Below, one piece after another: positions 33,101 to 42,994 of a DNA stretch of 64,000 nucleotides (positions are counted from its first letter, which is position 1; each line of letters opens with the position of its first letter). A model generated the notes under the pieces. It did no database searches. It had not been told where the DNA came from and saw only the letters and a program-made list of their open reading frames with translations. The stretch lies in NCBI GenBank assembly GCA_017506865.1, contig JAFCMP010000112.1, positions 434,001 through 498,000 of the forward strand. The letters run 5' to 3'. A program made the translations under genes and the position numbers. The DNA is from Tribonema minus. Its lineage: Eukaryota; Sar; Xanthophyceae; Tribonematales; Tribonemataceae.

Positions 33101-34852
33101 TCATCCGGCGCCTCGTGCAGCAGCTGCACCACCTCCGCCAGGAACTCATCCAACTCCACCAGCGGCTCGCGCGCCTCCTGCGCCATCGCACCGTCCGCAG
33201 CGCCAGTCGCAGCACGCGCAGTCTGAGGGACCGCAAACGCGCCTCGCTGTCGCAGCCGGCGCAGAACGTAGCGCCCGCCTCGGGTGTTGAGGTCCTCTTG
33301 AGCGCTGCCTTCGCCGCCTACAGCAATTCGGGGGCTGCGACTGCCGCCGCCGCCGCCGCCGCTTCGACCCGCCTCATGTGACTCCCTGCCGCTCGCGCCG
33401 CCGCTGCCGTCGCCGCCGCTTGCCAGCAGGTGCGCCGTCAGCAGCACCACGCCCGCGCGCGTAAGCCGCAGCAGCGGCGGCAGCGCGCCGCTGCGGCGGT
33501 GCGCGGCGCCGAGCGCGCCGGCGAAGGCGCGCGCGCCCAGCGCCCGCGCCGCCGTGCGCCACGCCAGCAGCGCCGCCGCCGCCGCGCCGCCGCCGCGCAG
33601 CCCGCGCAGCAGCAGCGCGAAGAGCTCGAGGCGCGGCACGCGGCGGCGCGCCGCCTCCACGCCCGCCAGGAGGTCGAGACAGGCGCCGACCACCAGCGGG
33701 CGCTCGCCGAATGTCTCTGTGAGGTGCGCCGCTGCCGCCTCCGCCAGGTCAGGACCGTCGCTGCCGCTGAACCCGGGGACTCGCGGGGGATAGCTGGGTG
33801 GTACTGCGTTGCCGGGGGCTGAAGTGGCGTCCTGAAGTTGCTTGAGGAGCCATGCGTCGACGGGCGCCATTCGTGCGGAAGACGGGAGCGTGCTCGCTTC
33901 TGCACGGCGCTGGTGATGCGCAGCATCGGTCTCCCACAGCCACGCCAGGTTGTAGATGCCGTTGACCTGCTTGGCAGAGGTATTGCAGAGGTGTGACTGT
34001 CAGGGCCTGGTCGCAGACAAATTCATTACCGCGATGAGAATTAGAGTTGTTCCCTGGCAAAAGCTGTTGTGTGAGAAACGCCCGCATCATTGTTGCGCCC
34101 TGAGCTTGCACACGATATCTGCGCATCTCACCATCTGCAGCACCCACAGCAGCGGGCGCCTCCGAGGCTCCAGACCTTCCACGGCTCTGGACAGCTTCAG
34201 CCGCAGGCAGAGCTGGGGGTACCGCCGCAGCAGCAGTGATGCTGTGTACTGCTTGAATTCTTGCTCCTCCTCCTGTTCCTCAGGTGCTCCAATGCCCTTG
34301 TCCCCAGGGGTAACGCTGCTACAGGCGATGAAGGGCGGTCCTGAAGTAGTGGTCGCTGAGGATTTCATGCTCGGCTCGAGAATGGGTGGCAGGCATGATG
34401 ACCCTCCACTTTCCTCAGACGTACAGCAAGGCTGTGCAGCACCAGCGGCAGGTGCGTCGCATGCTTCCTCGTCCGTCCCATCATGTGCGCTACAGCCGTG
34501 CTGTTCGAATCGCCGTGCCCGCTTCAAGGGAGGGGCACGCTCGGCCATGGCATTCAGGCCTTGCAGGTACATTGATGTGGACTGGAACAATGTCACAAGC
34601 TCCTTGGCCTGCAGTGACAGCAGGCAACAAAAGCGTCTTGAGCACAAAATCCAGCAGGTAGTATATGGTCATTTCATCACTAATAAAAGTTGTTCTGGGT
34701 TGCCGTGCCTGTATGTTGTCGGGGGCCAATGTGCCGTGGGTGCTGCAGCCTCGCTCGTTCAAGTGCATCTCAACATATGCCAAAGTGGTGAGGTAAGGCA
34801 TCAGCTCCTTTTTGGCCTCCAATGCCTGAGTACTCAGGCCCGAAGACTGCAT
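24109..34852 (-). CDS. Large ankyrin-repeat / IQ-motif / WW-domain protein
   Basis: Exons in transcription order: 34852-34775 (least certain), 34608-34132, 33966-33037, 32532-32335, 31873-31659, 31406-31231, 30990-30822, 30458-29441, 28938-28413, 28179-26966, 26722-26625, 26091-25548, 25137-24109. Phases close, giving about 2,223 residues. Residues 186-495 are a helical N-terminal module (LVVGACLDLLAGV, RVPRLELFALLL) of a type I associate with IQ-containing, cilia-like proteins. Then come coiled coil, an IQ motif (ATIIQRSWRRWL), and a long Arg/Ala/Trp-rich helical stretch (749-1087). Further IQ motifs (AVQRAWRCHRLR, ATAIQAHWRG) lead into at least six ankyrin repeats (about 1150-1480; DGRTPLHAAAL, AGRTPLHVACA). 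More IQ motifs and a TPR-like segment follow, and a WW domain (LPEGWDEA, YYYNVITGESSWDRP) ends the protein. It is probably a calmodulin-binding scaffold; the exact role is unknown. The first donor (TAT/GTTGAG) is weak, and the N-terminus may differ. Confidence 0.82.
26180..26448. mobile_element. Candidate MITE-like element with terminal inverted repeats, inside an intron
   Basis: A perfect 16-bp inverted repeat (CGTAAATGCCCGAGTA) lies at 26182-26197 and 26430-26445. TTGAT flanks both ends (26175-26179 and 26449-26453) as a possible 5-bp target duplication. The 269-bp interior has repeated TGTAAACGCCC-like blocks and long C runs and no coding capacity. It lies wholly in the intron 26092-26624 of the ankyrin/IQ/WW gene. 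The inverted repeat is seen directly; transposition is inferred. Confidence 0.5.
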
Positions 34853-36888
34853 CTGCGGCCCTGCTGGTTACACAGCACTGGTGCTGCCACGCTTGCTGCC
34901 GCGATCAGTAGAAGGCGTGGCGACTGGCAAGTGTGGCAGCAGATGCATAGACGCGGCCCATTCCTTGACGCTCCCACTGGCTGAGCCAGGCCTTCGGCGT
35001 TTTCTCCGCTTCGTCAAAGGGAGGCCCATTCGAACAGGGCAGAGGTCTCCGTTGCTACTGCTGCTACTGCTGCTGCTACTCTGCTGGCTGGCACGCACGG
35101 CCAGAAAAACTTCAAGTGTTTCTGAAACGGTTTGTCAACTTCAACTTCAACCACCTCAAAAAAGGAAACACAACAACAGCACACATTGTGTGTGTGTGTT
35201 GTGTGAGTGGAGCAAACGCATTTACGGCAGCTACTGCTTCTGTGTAAATTCAAATATGAGCCCAGAGTGTTTGCTTCGCTTGTACCACGTGATGTCCAGG
35301 ATTGTTCCAAGGCTCTGTTCCAGCATGCCACGACGTGTTCGTCAATGTGCTCAAACCCTGGCCAGGAACTGCAAGGCCAGCTTCGCAGGTAAAGCAACCA
35401 TATCAACAACTGTGTTCTGGCGCTGAATTGTTTTATTCTGCCAATGTGCTGGTGAAGCTTTGCGTTTCATGCGGATGCGTTCAAGGGCACGGTTGCTGGA
35501 GCAGCTCTGAGCTTTCTGGTGATAGGATGGAGTCTAGGCCGTACTGGTGGCAGACATCGGAAATGCAACCGCAACTCCATCATCATTGATGTGGTCAAAC
35601 AGCCTGCACCTCTTGCTGACAGTGTCAAGCTCAAACACACATCGCATATCGTGATCGGCACAGGACCCAGAACACAGTAAAAACATATAGAAGTACATAG
35701 AAGTTGTCGTTGAGACACTTTCAGAAGTCACACGACATGCAGATTCCGTACAGCAGCATCAAGTTAGACCATCATCTGGGCTTTTACGCGCCCTGAGCGA
35801 GAACTCATAAAAAGTACATAGAAGTATACATGTGTACCTCACCCCGCAATTTCAGCAGCTATTCAAGTATATACCTTGAGTATGCAAGCATCGGTTGCAG
35901 CACAGGTCGAGAATCACGTTGCAGAGATATAGCAGCGTGCAACCTGGGTGCTAGAATGTGTCGATGCATTTAACATGTATGATACAGGGACTGCTGCCGC
36001 GGAAATCACGCACAAAGTTGAAAAAAAGAAGGAAAACACACAAATCTAACGCTACATACTGCTGCCAGGATCTTCCTCTAGTCGAGACCGCACGTGCTTG
36101 GGCGTGAAGATCAGTGCTCCTGCGGAGTGCTGCATGAATCCGGCACTGAGCATCTGTCTGGCCGTCCCGGCCATTCTACATGATTGGTGGGAATGCGTGC
36201 AGACCACTGCCAAACGTGACACTGTCTGCCGGTGGTTACGCATGCATGTGTATGGCGACGCTGTCTCTTGCCCCATGCGCTGCACAGGAGACGGTCGCTG
36301 CACACATGGTCGGCTCTATGACTGCCAATTGCAGCTCCCAGGGCCTCTCTGCCTGCAATGGCAATGGCGTGCGTCAGCAATGGATGTTCAGGCGATGAGT
36401 AGGGTGCCCTTCCTGCATCACATATGCATAACATGACGATAACGTGGCCCTGTGCTCAAACGGCCCAAGAGTGTGGCTAGCGATGCAGTCATTAAACCTG
36501 CAGATGCTTGAGTATGAACTACACGCCCATAATGAGTTGCATTGCGCAGCGGTTGACGCAACTGTGTCACTCCCTGACAACTCCTCGTATGATATGGCGG
36601 GCATGAAAGGTAGCAGTAGTGGCGACCAACCACAATGGCGTGCACCACTGTTGTCTGCACGCACGGGCAATACTGCTAGCACTGATACCAACAAGTACGT
36701 ATGCGAATCCCCATCGCGCAGCACATACGAGCTGATGCTCCAGCAGTGCACGACAGCTGCACGATGAAGTGAACAGCCGTGCGCTTGCGCCGCGCCGCCG
36801 CGACGCCGTGCACAGACATACACAAGCCTCACCTCTGCGTGCCTTCTTGTATGTTGAAGTATGTGGAAGTAGGCGCTGGCACCAGCGC
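34853..36888. other. Intergenic region upstream of the ankyrin/IQ/WW gene and downstream of the next minus-strand gene
   Basis: About 2 kb. Next to the ankyrin gene, a minus-strand open frame starting at an ATG at 35029 encodes a basic stretch (TKRRKRRRPGSASGS). It could be an upstream exon or an upstream ORF, but no good splice donor joins it to 34852. The rest is AT-richer, with AAGTACATAGAAGT-like strings near 35690 and 35815 and one copy of a dispersed repeat at 35729-35818. Open frames at 36050-36830 on either strand look like chance. Confidence 0.45.
35729..35818 (+). repeat. Dispersed ~90-bp repeat, copy 1
   Basis: Runs from CACACGACATG to AAAAAGTACA and matches 52796-52889 in the same orientation, with a few substitutions and small gaps. 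Shared blocks include ATTCCGTACAGCA, CATCTGGGCTTTT and CGCGCCCTGAGCGAGAA. It is non-coding and intergenic. It may be the end of a transposable element. Confidence 0.75.
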
Positions 36889-39800
36889 TCAGCGCGCACC
36901 CACGCAGAACACATCCTGCGGCAGCAGGGCGTCAAGGTCGCCGTTGCTCAGGTCGCCGCCGCCCGCCTGCGCCAACACCCTTGCAACGTCCGCTGCGTCC
37001 AAACCCGGAATGATGCTCGGGGAGGAGGGCGTCGCACTGTGGTCGCTCGTGAAAGTCGTTGTGTAGCTGCGCGGCGCGCGCTTGGCGTGCGGCGGCGCCG
37101 CCGGCCGCACAGTCACCTTAATGCGGCCAAACGGCGGCGGCTTCAGTGCGCGCGGCGGCAGCGGCGCCGCCACAGCCTGAGGCGGCAGCGGCGCAGCCAC
37201 AGGCTGAGGCGGGGCCTGAAACATGCGGTGCTGGGGGTGCGGCGGGATGGGCAGCTCGAGGGTGGGGGCGGAGCCAGCGCTCTGTGAGCTGTCGCCGAAA
37301 CGCTGGTGGTGGTGCTGCGGATGGTGGTGATGATGGAGCTGGTAGCTCTGCTGCCGCAACTGCAGCTCTATTTCGCGCGCTTCCGCCTGTTGCACAGAGT
37401 GAATAAAAGTAAGAGGTTGTCAGGGATGTGCTGCAACAGTTTTGCCTGTGTAGTGTGGAGAAGCCGCAGCGAACATGACGCATGCTATCTGATGCAAAGA
37501 GCACGTGACAAGAGAGGGGTCAAAGGCAAACATGTGATGCAAGCCCTCGATTGAGCCATGCTCCGCCGTGCACAGATGATTGCAACCTTTCAGAGCTGTC
37601 ACATTCCGTGACGTCCGTCATCAGAACGTGACACATCTATCCGATTGGCCATTGCAACATTCTTCTGCGTGGCCGCCGGCCTTCGCAATAGCAGGCGCGC
37701 ATGCGCACCCACCGCAACACAGAGCAACGCACAGCACCACAAACAAGACCGGCGCAGAGCGGACATGCACGCGCCAGCACCACTCAGTACACACACACAC
37801 ATCGCTGACCTGCTGCTGCCGCTGCACCTGCTGTGCCCGCCGCTGAGCGTCACCACCATCAACGGGCGCGGTGGCGCCGGCGTACTCTGCGAGCAGGCGC
37901 GCGCTGACGCTGCAGCACTTGGTCGCGAACGCCAGGCGGCCCGCGAGGGGCGACATGGCGGCGACCAGGCGCTGCAGCAGCGCTCGGCGGCAGAAGCGGC
38001 GCAGCCCCTCGAGCACGCAGCACGCCAGCGCCCACGTGAGGGGGAAGTGGAGGGAGGCGGGGTCGGAGCAGATGCACTGCGCCGTCTCCTGCGCACGCGC
38101 ACGCAGTGCAGGATGGTGGTGTCAATGAGGGATGATGGTGATGGCAACATAGGCTCTTTGCCGGCATCAGTCTTCAGGGAGGTGCGGGCTATCGAGAGCG
38201 TAGAACACTATAAGCCTTCATCAGTGTCAGTCTTTGGTGAGACGTGAGCTGAAGTTGCGCGTGGTATTGGCGTGCATCACAGTGCCATGCGGTGACGGGC
38301 AATGTGGAGCGAGCGGCAACCAGCTGCACAAACCATTCACATTGACGGCACGCATACAGGCCACCGATAGTATTGGTGCGCTTCAGTATGTGGTGGTACA
38401 GACGAGCGGTTTTTGCACAAGGTGCCATCAGCACATCATGACACGCATGCACCCATGAGATGCTGCATGCGTCACTTGACACGATCCACAGTACAAACGC
38501 GAGTTGTTCAGGTGACAATCAGCATGAACATACGTAAATAGCGGCGTACCTCAATGATGCTAATGGCTTGGGGTATATTGCCGGTACGCAGGAGCAGGTA
38601 ACCCGTCAGCACGTTGCCGATAACGCGGGACATGCCGTCGGGCCTCTGGTAACATTGCAGGAGGAGGGGCAGCGTCTGTACAAGGCTGCAGCAGGCACGC
38701 GTCATGGGGCACAGCGAAGCAGCAGCAGCATCATTAAGTGCGTCAACACGGTAGCCTGTCATGCGTCTGCCAACGCATGGCAGGCAGGCTGTGCAGCGAT
38801 GCTCCGCAGAGCGGACATGCAAGGGACACTCATCGGCGACTGATTGCAGAGGTGGTGCGCGCACGCAGCGCGTCTCATCGGCCACATCTGCCAGAGACCT
38901 CCCCATCGCCAGCAGCCCGCACACAACACGGCGCTTGCCTTCACACAGCACACGTTGCGCACTAACCTGAGGAGGTGCTCATCGCTCACGCGCGGTACGG
39001 TGACGCTGGGACCTTGGCTCGCGGGACACTGGGAGGCGTATATGGACATCATGACGAACGCAAGGATTTGCAGGCTGTGCTGCTTGGCTTGAAGCGGGGT
39101 GCGCTGTGCCGCGTCACAGCGCTCAGGAAGTGCAACTCTTGGGGGGTCGCCAGCTCCGGACAGAAACAGGGAAACCTGTGAGTGTGCAGCAAGCAGGAGA
39201 CCAAGAGGTTCAGTGTGCATATAGCGTACATGAAAGCACTGAACAGACTAGGGGTGCCGACAAACGCAACCCTCACCAGTAGCCAGCGGCCATGTGACGA
39301 GCTGTGTGACCAGCATGCATTGCTCTACTAGACAGTGTAGCGATTCCCAGCATGCAGCAGCGCACGCAGCAGCGAGAAGCTTTCTGCGCAGCACCTGCAA
39401 TGTGCACAACGCGCATGCGCCAAGCCACCAACATCCAAGCTGTCGCAGTTCGTCATCACAAGAGATGACCACCCACCTGGAGCATGTGGACGGCGGCAGT
39501 CAAGCTTGGTGGCACATCACCAAGCTCCCTCAGGCTCAGCTGCGCAAAACCCGCGTAACGCTCCATCTTGCGCACGTCCAGGCGGCATAGGTAGTACATG
39601 GCCAGGACCAGAAACGCGCTGGACAGCTCCGGAACCGCCGCATCAAAGCATTCGCGCAGCTCCAGCTGTGCTTGCTGACGATATTTTAGCAGAGAGGCAA
39701 GCATGTTGTGGCAGCGGTGAGCCTACCTACATTTGCTGCATTTACGGCAGTGCTCCTACTGGCAAGCTTGAAGTGCTGGCGCCCTGAGGGCTCAACGACA

Positions 39801-40584
39801 ACGACATACAGATCATCAGAGCTGTACACCATGCACGCATGCAATACACCCGCTACCATTAGTCAATGCCATTGTGTTGAATTTACGCACATGCGCATAT
39901 CCATACTCACCTTGTTGCAATGCTCAGCTTGAGCGCTGCACTGCAAAAGCAGGGCTCCCAGTGATATACACCCCCATAATGTGGCCCGACAGGCATGCCC
40001 GCGCGCAACATCCTCGCCTGCTGCCTCTGCTGCGACTGGCCTCATTGCCAGGGTGAGCATATGCTCACTCGCCATCGGCAAGTATGCGTTGAGCACAAGC
40101 ACGTACTTCCTCAGCCACTCCTCCTCGATGCTAGTGAGCGTGAGGGACTTGTGTATCGAGGGCAGCGTCATGTGCGTGACGAGAGCATCGCCTCCCTGGT
40201 TTTGGAGGAGAGCAGTTGTTCGTCTTCTCTTGCTGTGAGAAGCATGATCGCAGCAGGCAAACAGCGATGTGCGTTAGTGTGCTACACTGGTAGTTGTAGT
40301 AGCTCGATGGATACGATGCACATTCTATTCTCGACACACCACAGCACGGTATTTTATCAACTGTACCTGTCACCAGCCTGCTGCTGATCAGCTGAACCAT
40401 CGGGAGCACGGCACAAGGGAATGGGAGTGCCGGCGGACGTGCGAGCCGAATAATTGTTTAGTGAGACGCGTTCACCGCCAGCAGCCCTCTTCCTGTGCGT
40501 GCTGCTCGTCACTCCTGCCAGTGTGAGGGTGCGTACGCCGGCATGTCCATGACTCGAAGAGCAGCCGCCCCCGCAAGAGGCCAT
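36889..40584 (-). CDS. Uncharacterised helical protein with a Gln/His/Pro-rich C-terminus (possible transcriptional regulator)
   Basis: Exons in transcription order: 40584-40367, 40232-39911, 39674-39477, 39175-38967, 38685-38550, 38088-37810, 37386-36889. All phases close, giving 619 residues. The N-terminus is Ser/Gly-rich with a basic patch (SKRRRT, about 73-78). Residues about 95-420 are all-helical; WGCISLGALLLQCSAQAEHC and AFLVLAMYYLCRLDVRKMER are typical segments. The pattern recalls the middle homology region of fungal-type zinc-cluster regulators, but also TPR-like folds. No Zn2Cys6 cluster is present, so the resemblance is weak evidence. The C-terminus has a Gln-rich coil (QQVQRQQQAEAREIE), a His run, PQPVAAPLPP repeats and a final acidic, hydrophobic stretch, a composition common in transcription factors. 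The gene model is well supported; the function is a guess. Confidence 0.72.
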
Positions 40585-41460
40585 CAGCTTGGAAGCAGAG
40601 AGTGGGAGTGCAGAATGGCGCTGCAGCACAGCTGCAGCGCGTAATTCCCGTGTATCGCATCGGGCTGCAAAGTCCCGAGATTTTGAAGTTCAATTGCGTG
40701 AGATGGAGCTCCCGTTACTTTTTTTTATCTAGGCAGCGCCAGGCGCTGGCGCTGTTGTTGCAGGCAGCATAATGGCAGCTGTGTGCTGGGGCATTAGCAT
40801 GAACTTTGCTGCTTGCGACCGGACATGAGCACTGTGCGAAGTCATGGCCAGCAGACTGTGACAAAAACTCCGAGGAAGACATTGATGATGATGTCACAGA
40901 GAGTTCACGTGGGTGAGTCACAGATTATGTGACAAGACTGAGTACATGTGACCAACAAGGCAGGGACATAGGTTAAGAAACCAAGTTTGAGACAACAGAT
41001 GGTATTCATGGGCACCGAGTGCACATTCATATACAGAAGAGGGTGTAAATCGCTCAACAGTGCACTTGCAGGTCGTGGTGTGAACCACACCACTGGATTG
41101 TCAGCGCAGCGGCAGATGCACAGGCACCTTTGCCCGCTGCGCGTCATTAATCCCTGTGGTGCACCTCAGCACAACACGCCTGCCTCGCTGGGTCGATCAT
41201 ACGCCGCCAGCAGTGCGGGAGCTTCAGGTCCGCGCCGCTTTCGGACGTCAGAGCAATCCCAACAGGTGTCGCACTGCTGAAACGACTGCAGCCGCTATGG
41301 TACTAACGATGACTCCCCCAGTCCCTGCTGCAAGCAAAGTGCTTCACACACAGAAAGTGAGCGTCACAGGCTCCGGCAGGCCGCCTATTCACGCGAGCAG
41401 CCACTCGTGGCGCTGCCAGCTCCAGGCGCACTGGCAGGCAGCGTAGCTGGCGCATGCAGA
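40585..41460. other. 3' UTR of selenoprotein T plus promoter side of the downstream minus-strand gene
   Basis: About 880 bp between the selenoprotein T stop and the start codon of the next minus-strand gene. It carries the SECIS hairpin at 41088-41161, so at least the part down to 41088 must be transcribed with selenoprotein T. The remainder (40585-41087) shows no gene; a short T run (about 40718-40727) is the only notable feature. Confidence 0.7.
41088..41161 (-). promoter_or_regulatory. SECIS element (selenocysteine insertion hairpin) in the selenoprotein T 3' UTR
   Basis: Read on the minus strand, the core is ATGA (41147-41144), then a 5' arm GCGCAGCGGGC, an unpaired AAA in the apical part, a mini-hairpin GGTGC/GCATC, the 3' arm GCCGCTGCGC and TGA (41103-41101). 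The two arms pair over about 11 bp with one bulged G. Outside the quartet, CACCAC..GGATT pairs with AATCC..GTGGTG, giving helix I with a small internal bulge. Twelve nucleotides separate ATGA from AA, as in eukaryotic SECIS elements. The extra apical stem suggests form 2. It lies about 300 nt past the stop codon of a gene with an in-frame UGA, the expected place. Confidence 0.9.
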
Positions 41461-42798
41461 CTACCAGTCATCGTCCTGGACAGGGACGAGACCGTGCTGT
41501 GCGAATGCGCGCAGTATGTCCGCACGCCCAGGAAACTGCCCGGTGGCCAGCCGTGATAGCGCCAGCTCGCCGTCAATGAAGACCTCGAAGGCGCCTGTCG
41601 CGAGCGCGGCGTTGGCCATCGAGTTCAATACGAACAGGCCGCCGATCACCGGCCACTTGTGCTCCTGCACTGCTGCGAACGCGCCCGGCGGCTCCATGCC
41701 CAGGGCCCCGAACACGAGCCCCCCAGCAAGGATGCTGATGGTGCCTGCCAGCTGCAACACCTGGGCCAGACTGGCTGCGGTCTGGGCCCACTGCGGCGGG
41801 GGGTAGTGCTGGCCGGCGACGCGCCCCCTGAGCTCGGGGTACGTGAACTCGAGGAACTTCTGTTGAAGTGGGGCCGGCAAACAAATGTGTCGAGGTGGTA
41901 AGTGACGCGTATGGGACATATGCCACACGAGGGCTTCGTCGGTGAGAGTGCAGGCTTGCTCGTGGTGTTGAGGCCGCGGTTTTGCTGTTTCATGACATTG
42001 TTGAAGTTTCTAAACACACCGCCTAGGCCCAGACATTGGTTGCAATGTGCAGGTTGACGGGGAGACTAGCTTCATAAGCATGCTGCAATTGGCGGTGCTA
42101 CCAAACTGGACAGCGTGGTGATTCATATCCTGTCAGCATTGTGAGAGCGCAGACGACAGCAAGCTTGAAGCAGGGCACCTGCTGCATGCTTCCGCATAGC
42201 CGAAGAGTCGTCTCAGATGGTCACTGCCAACAGTTGTTCAAGAGCACCTCTGAACAAGTCTCAAATTGCTGAACATAGTCGCAGTCATGCAAAGTTCGGA
42301 GCAGAGATTCCAACTCACCCGAAGCTCAAGGAAGTTCCCCTTCATGCCTCATGAGGTACAAAATTGTACCAGCACGCTGGGCGCCTTGAGCCCTTCTCTC
42401 CCATCAACTGCAAGCATGTCGTGCTGACTTTGCTGGAAAGGAACGACGTTCGCCACCTCCACTGATTCCTCAGCTCCAGCCTGAATCCCTGCCAGTTGTG
42501 GCTTCGTGAAGCCAAACTCATCGACGACAACCGGAGCGGTGTCCATCACAGTGCGATGAATAGGCGCTGGCTCCACTACAGCGGCGACCGCAGGCGCTTC
42601 AGGCACTGTTGCAGGGCTGGCAACAGCGGCCTCCTTCTGCGCCGCTGGGTTTTGGGCGCTCTCAAACAGATATAGTCGAAGCAGCCATGCTGCAAAACCA
42701 TAGAAGATGGCTCGCTGCCACCATACGCCAGGAAGGCTCGGCGGCGCGTCCGGCTGAGGGTCAGGCCCTGCTGGGGCCCGAGCCTCATTAGCTTCCAT
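41461..42798 (-). CDS. SELT: Selenoprotein T (thioredoxin-like SelT/Rdx family), with selenocysteine encoded by UGA
   Basis: Two exons, 42798-42319 and 41859-41461, joined in phase 0, give 292 residues with an in-frame UGA at residue 150. The redox motif is C-T-S-U (147-150) in VLVQFCTSUGMKGNFLELR, matching the CxxU of SelT. Downstream are LEFTYPELRGRV, HYPPP, a hydrophobic pair, and NAALATGAFEVFIDGELALS with RLATGQFP, all hallmarks of SelT C-termini. A probable membrane anchor lies at about 26-44. An Ala/Val-rich linker (about 50-130) makes the protein longer than animal SelT (about 195 residues). SelT is an ER-membrane thioredoxin-like oxidoreductase. Without UGA recoding the frame would stop just before the conserved half, so the SECIS and the homology support each other. 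The start at 42798 is the first ATG before the anchor; it faces the FHA gene. Confidence 0.92.
42349..42351 (-). other. SELT: In-frame UGA selenocysteine codon
   Basis: TGA on the minus strand, in frame between TGT-ACC-TCA and GGC-ATG-AAG. The same frame continues 10 codons to a clean donor and, across the intron, into the conserved SelT C-terminal half. It aligns with the Sec position of the family's CxxU motif. Confidence 0.9.
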
Positions 42799-42994
42799 GG
42801 CCCGCTGCAAGGTTAAGCTAAAATTGCACATCACGAGCAGTTGAAGTTGCAATGTCGCAGTGAGAAAGGCCTTATTAGTAGGGTGCCGCGAAAACCTTGG
42901 CTTTGACACTACGGCGCTGTAGGGCGGTAGCAGACAAGTGTGTTGTAGCTGTTTGACCATTGGATCGCTTCTCAGGAAAGCTCTGTCCCAGAAC
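42799..42994. promoter_or_regulatory. Compact bidirectional promoter interval between selenoprotein T and the FHA gene
   Basis: Only 196 bp separate the two opposed start codons, so both 5' UTRs and core promoters must fit here or overlap. No TATA box or clear shared motif was seen. An open frame reads through this stretch on the minus strand upstream of the selenoprotein T ATG, but it adds nothing family-like. Confidence 0.55.

Noticed and set aside
34878..35029. Upstream coding exon of the ankyrin/IQ/WW gene with a KRRKRRR stretch
   Set aside because: No acceptable donor joins it to the next exon, and the 34852 ATG has an in-frame stop just upstream. Left open rather than called.
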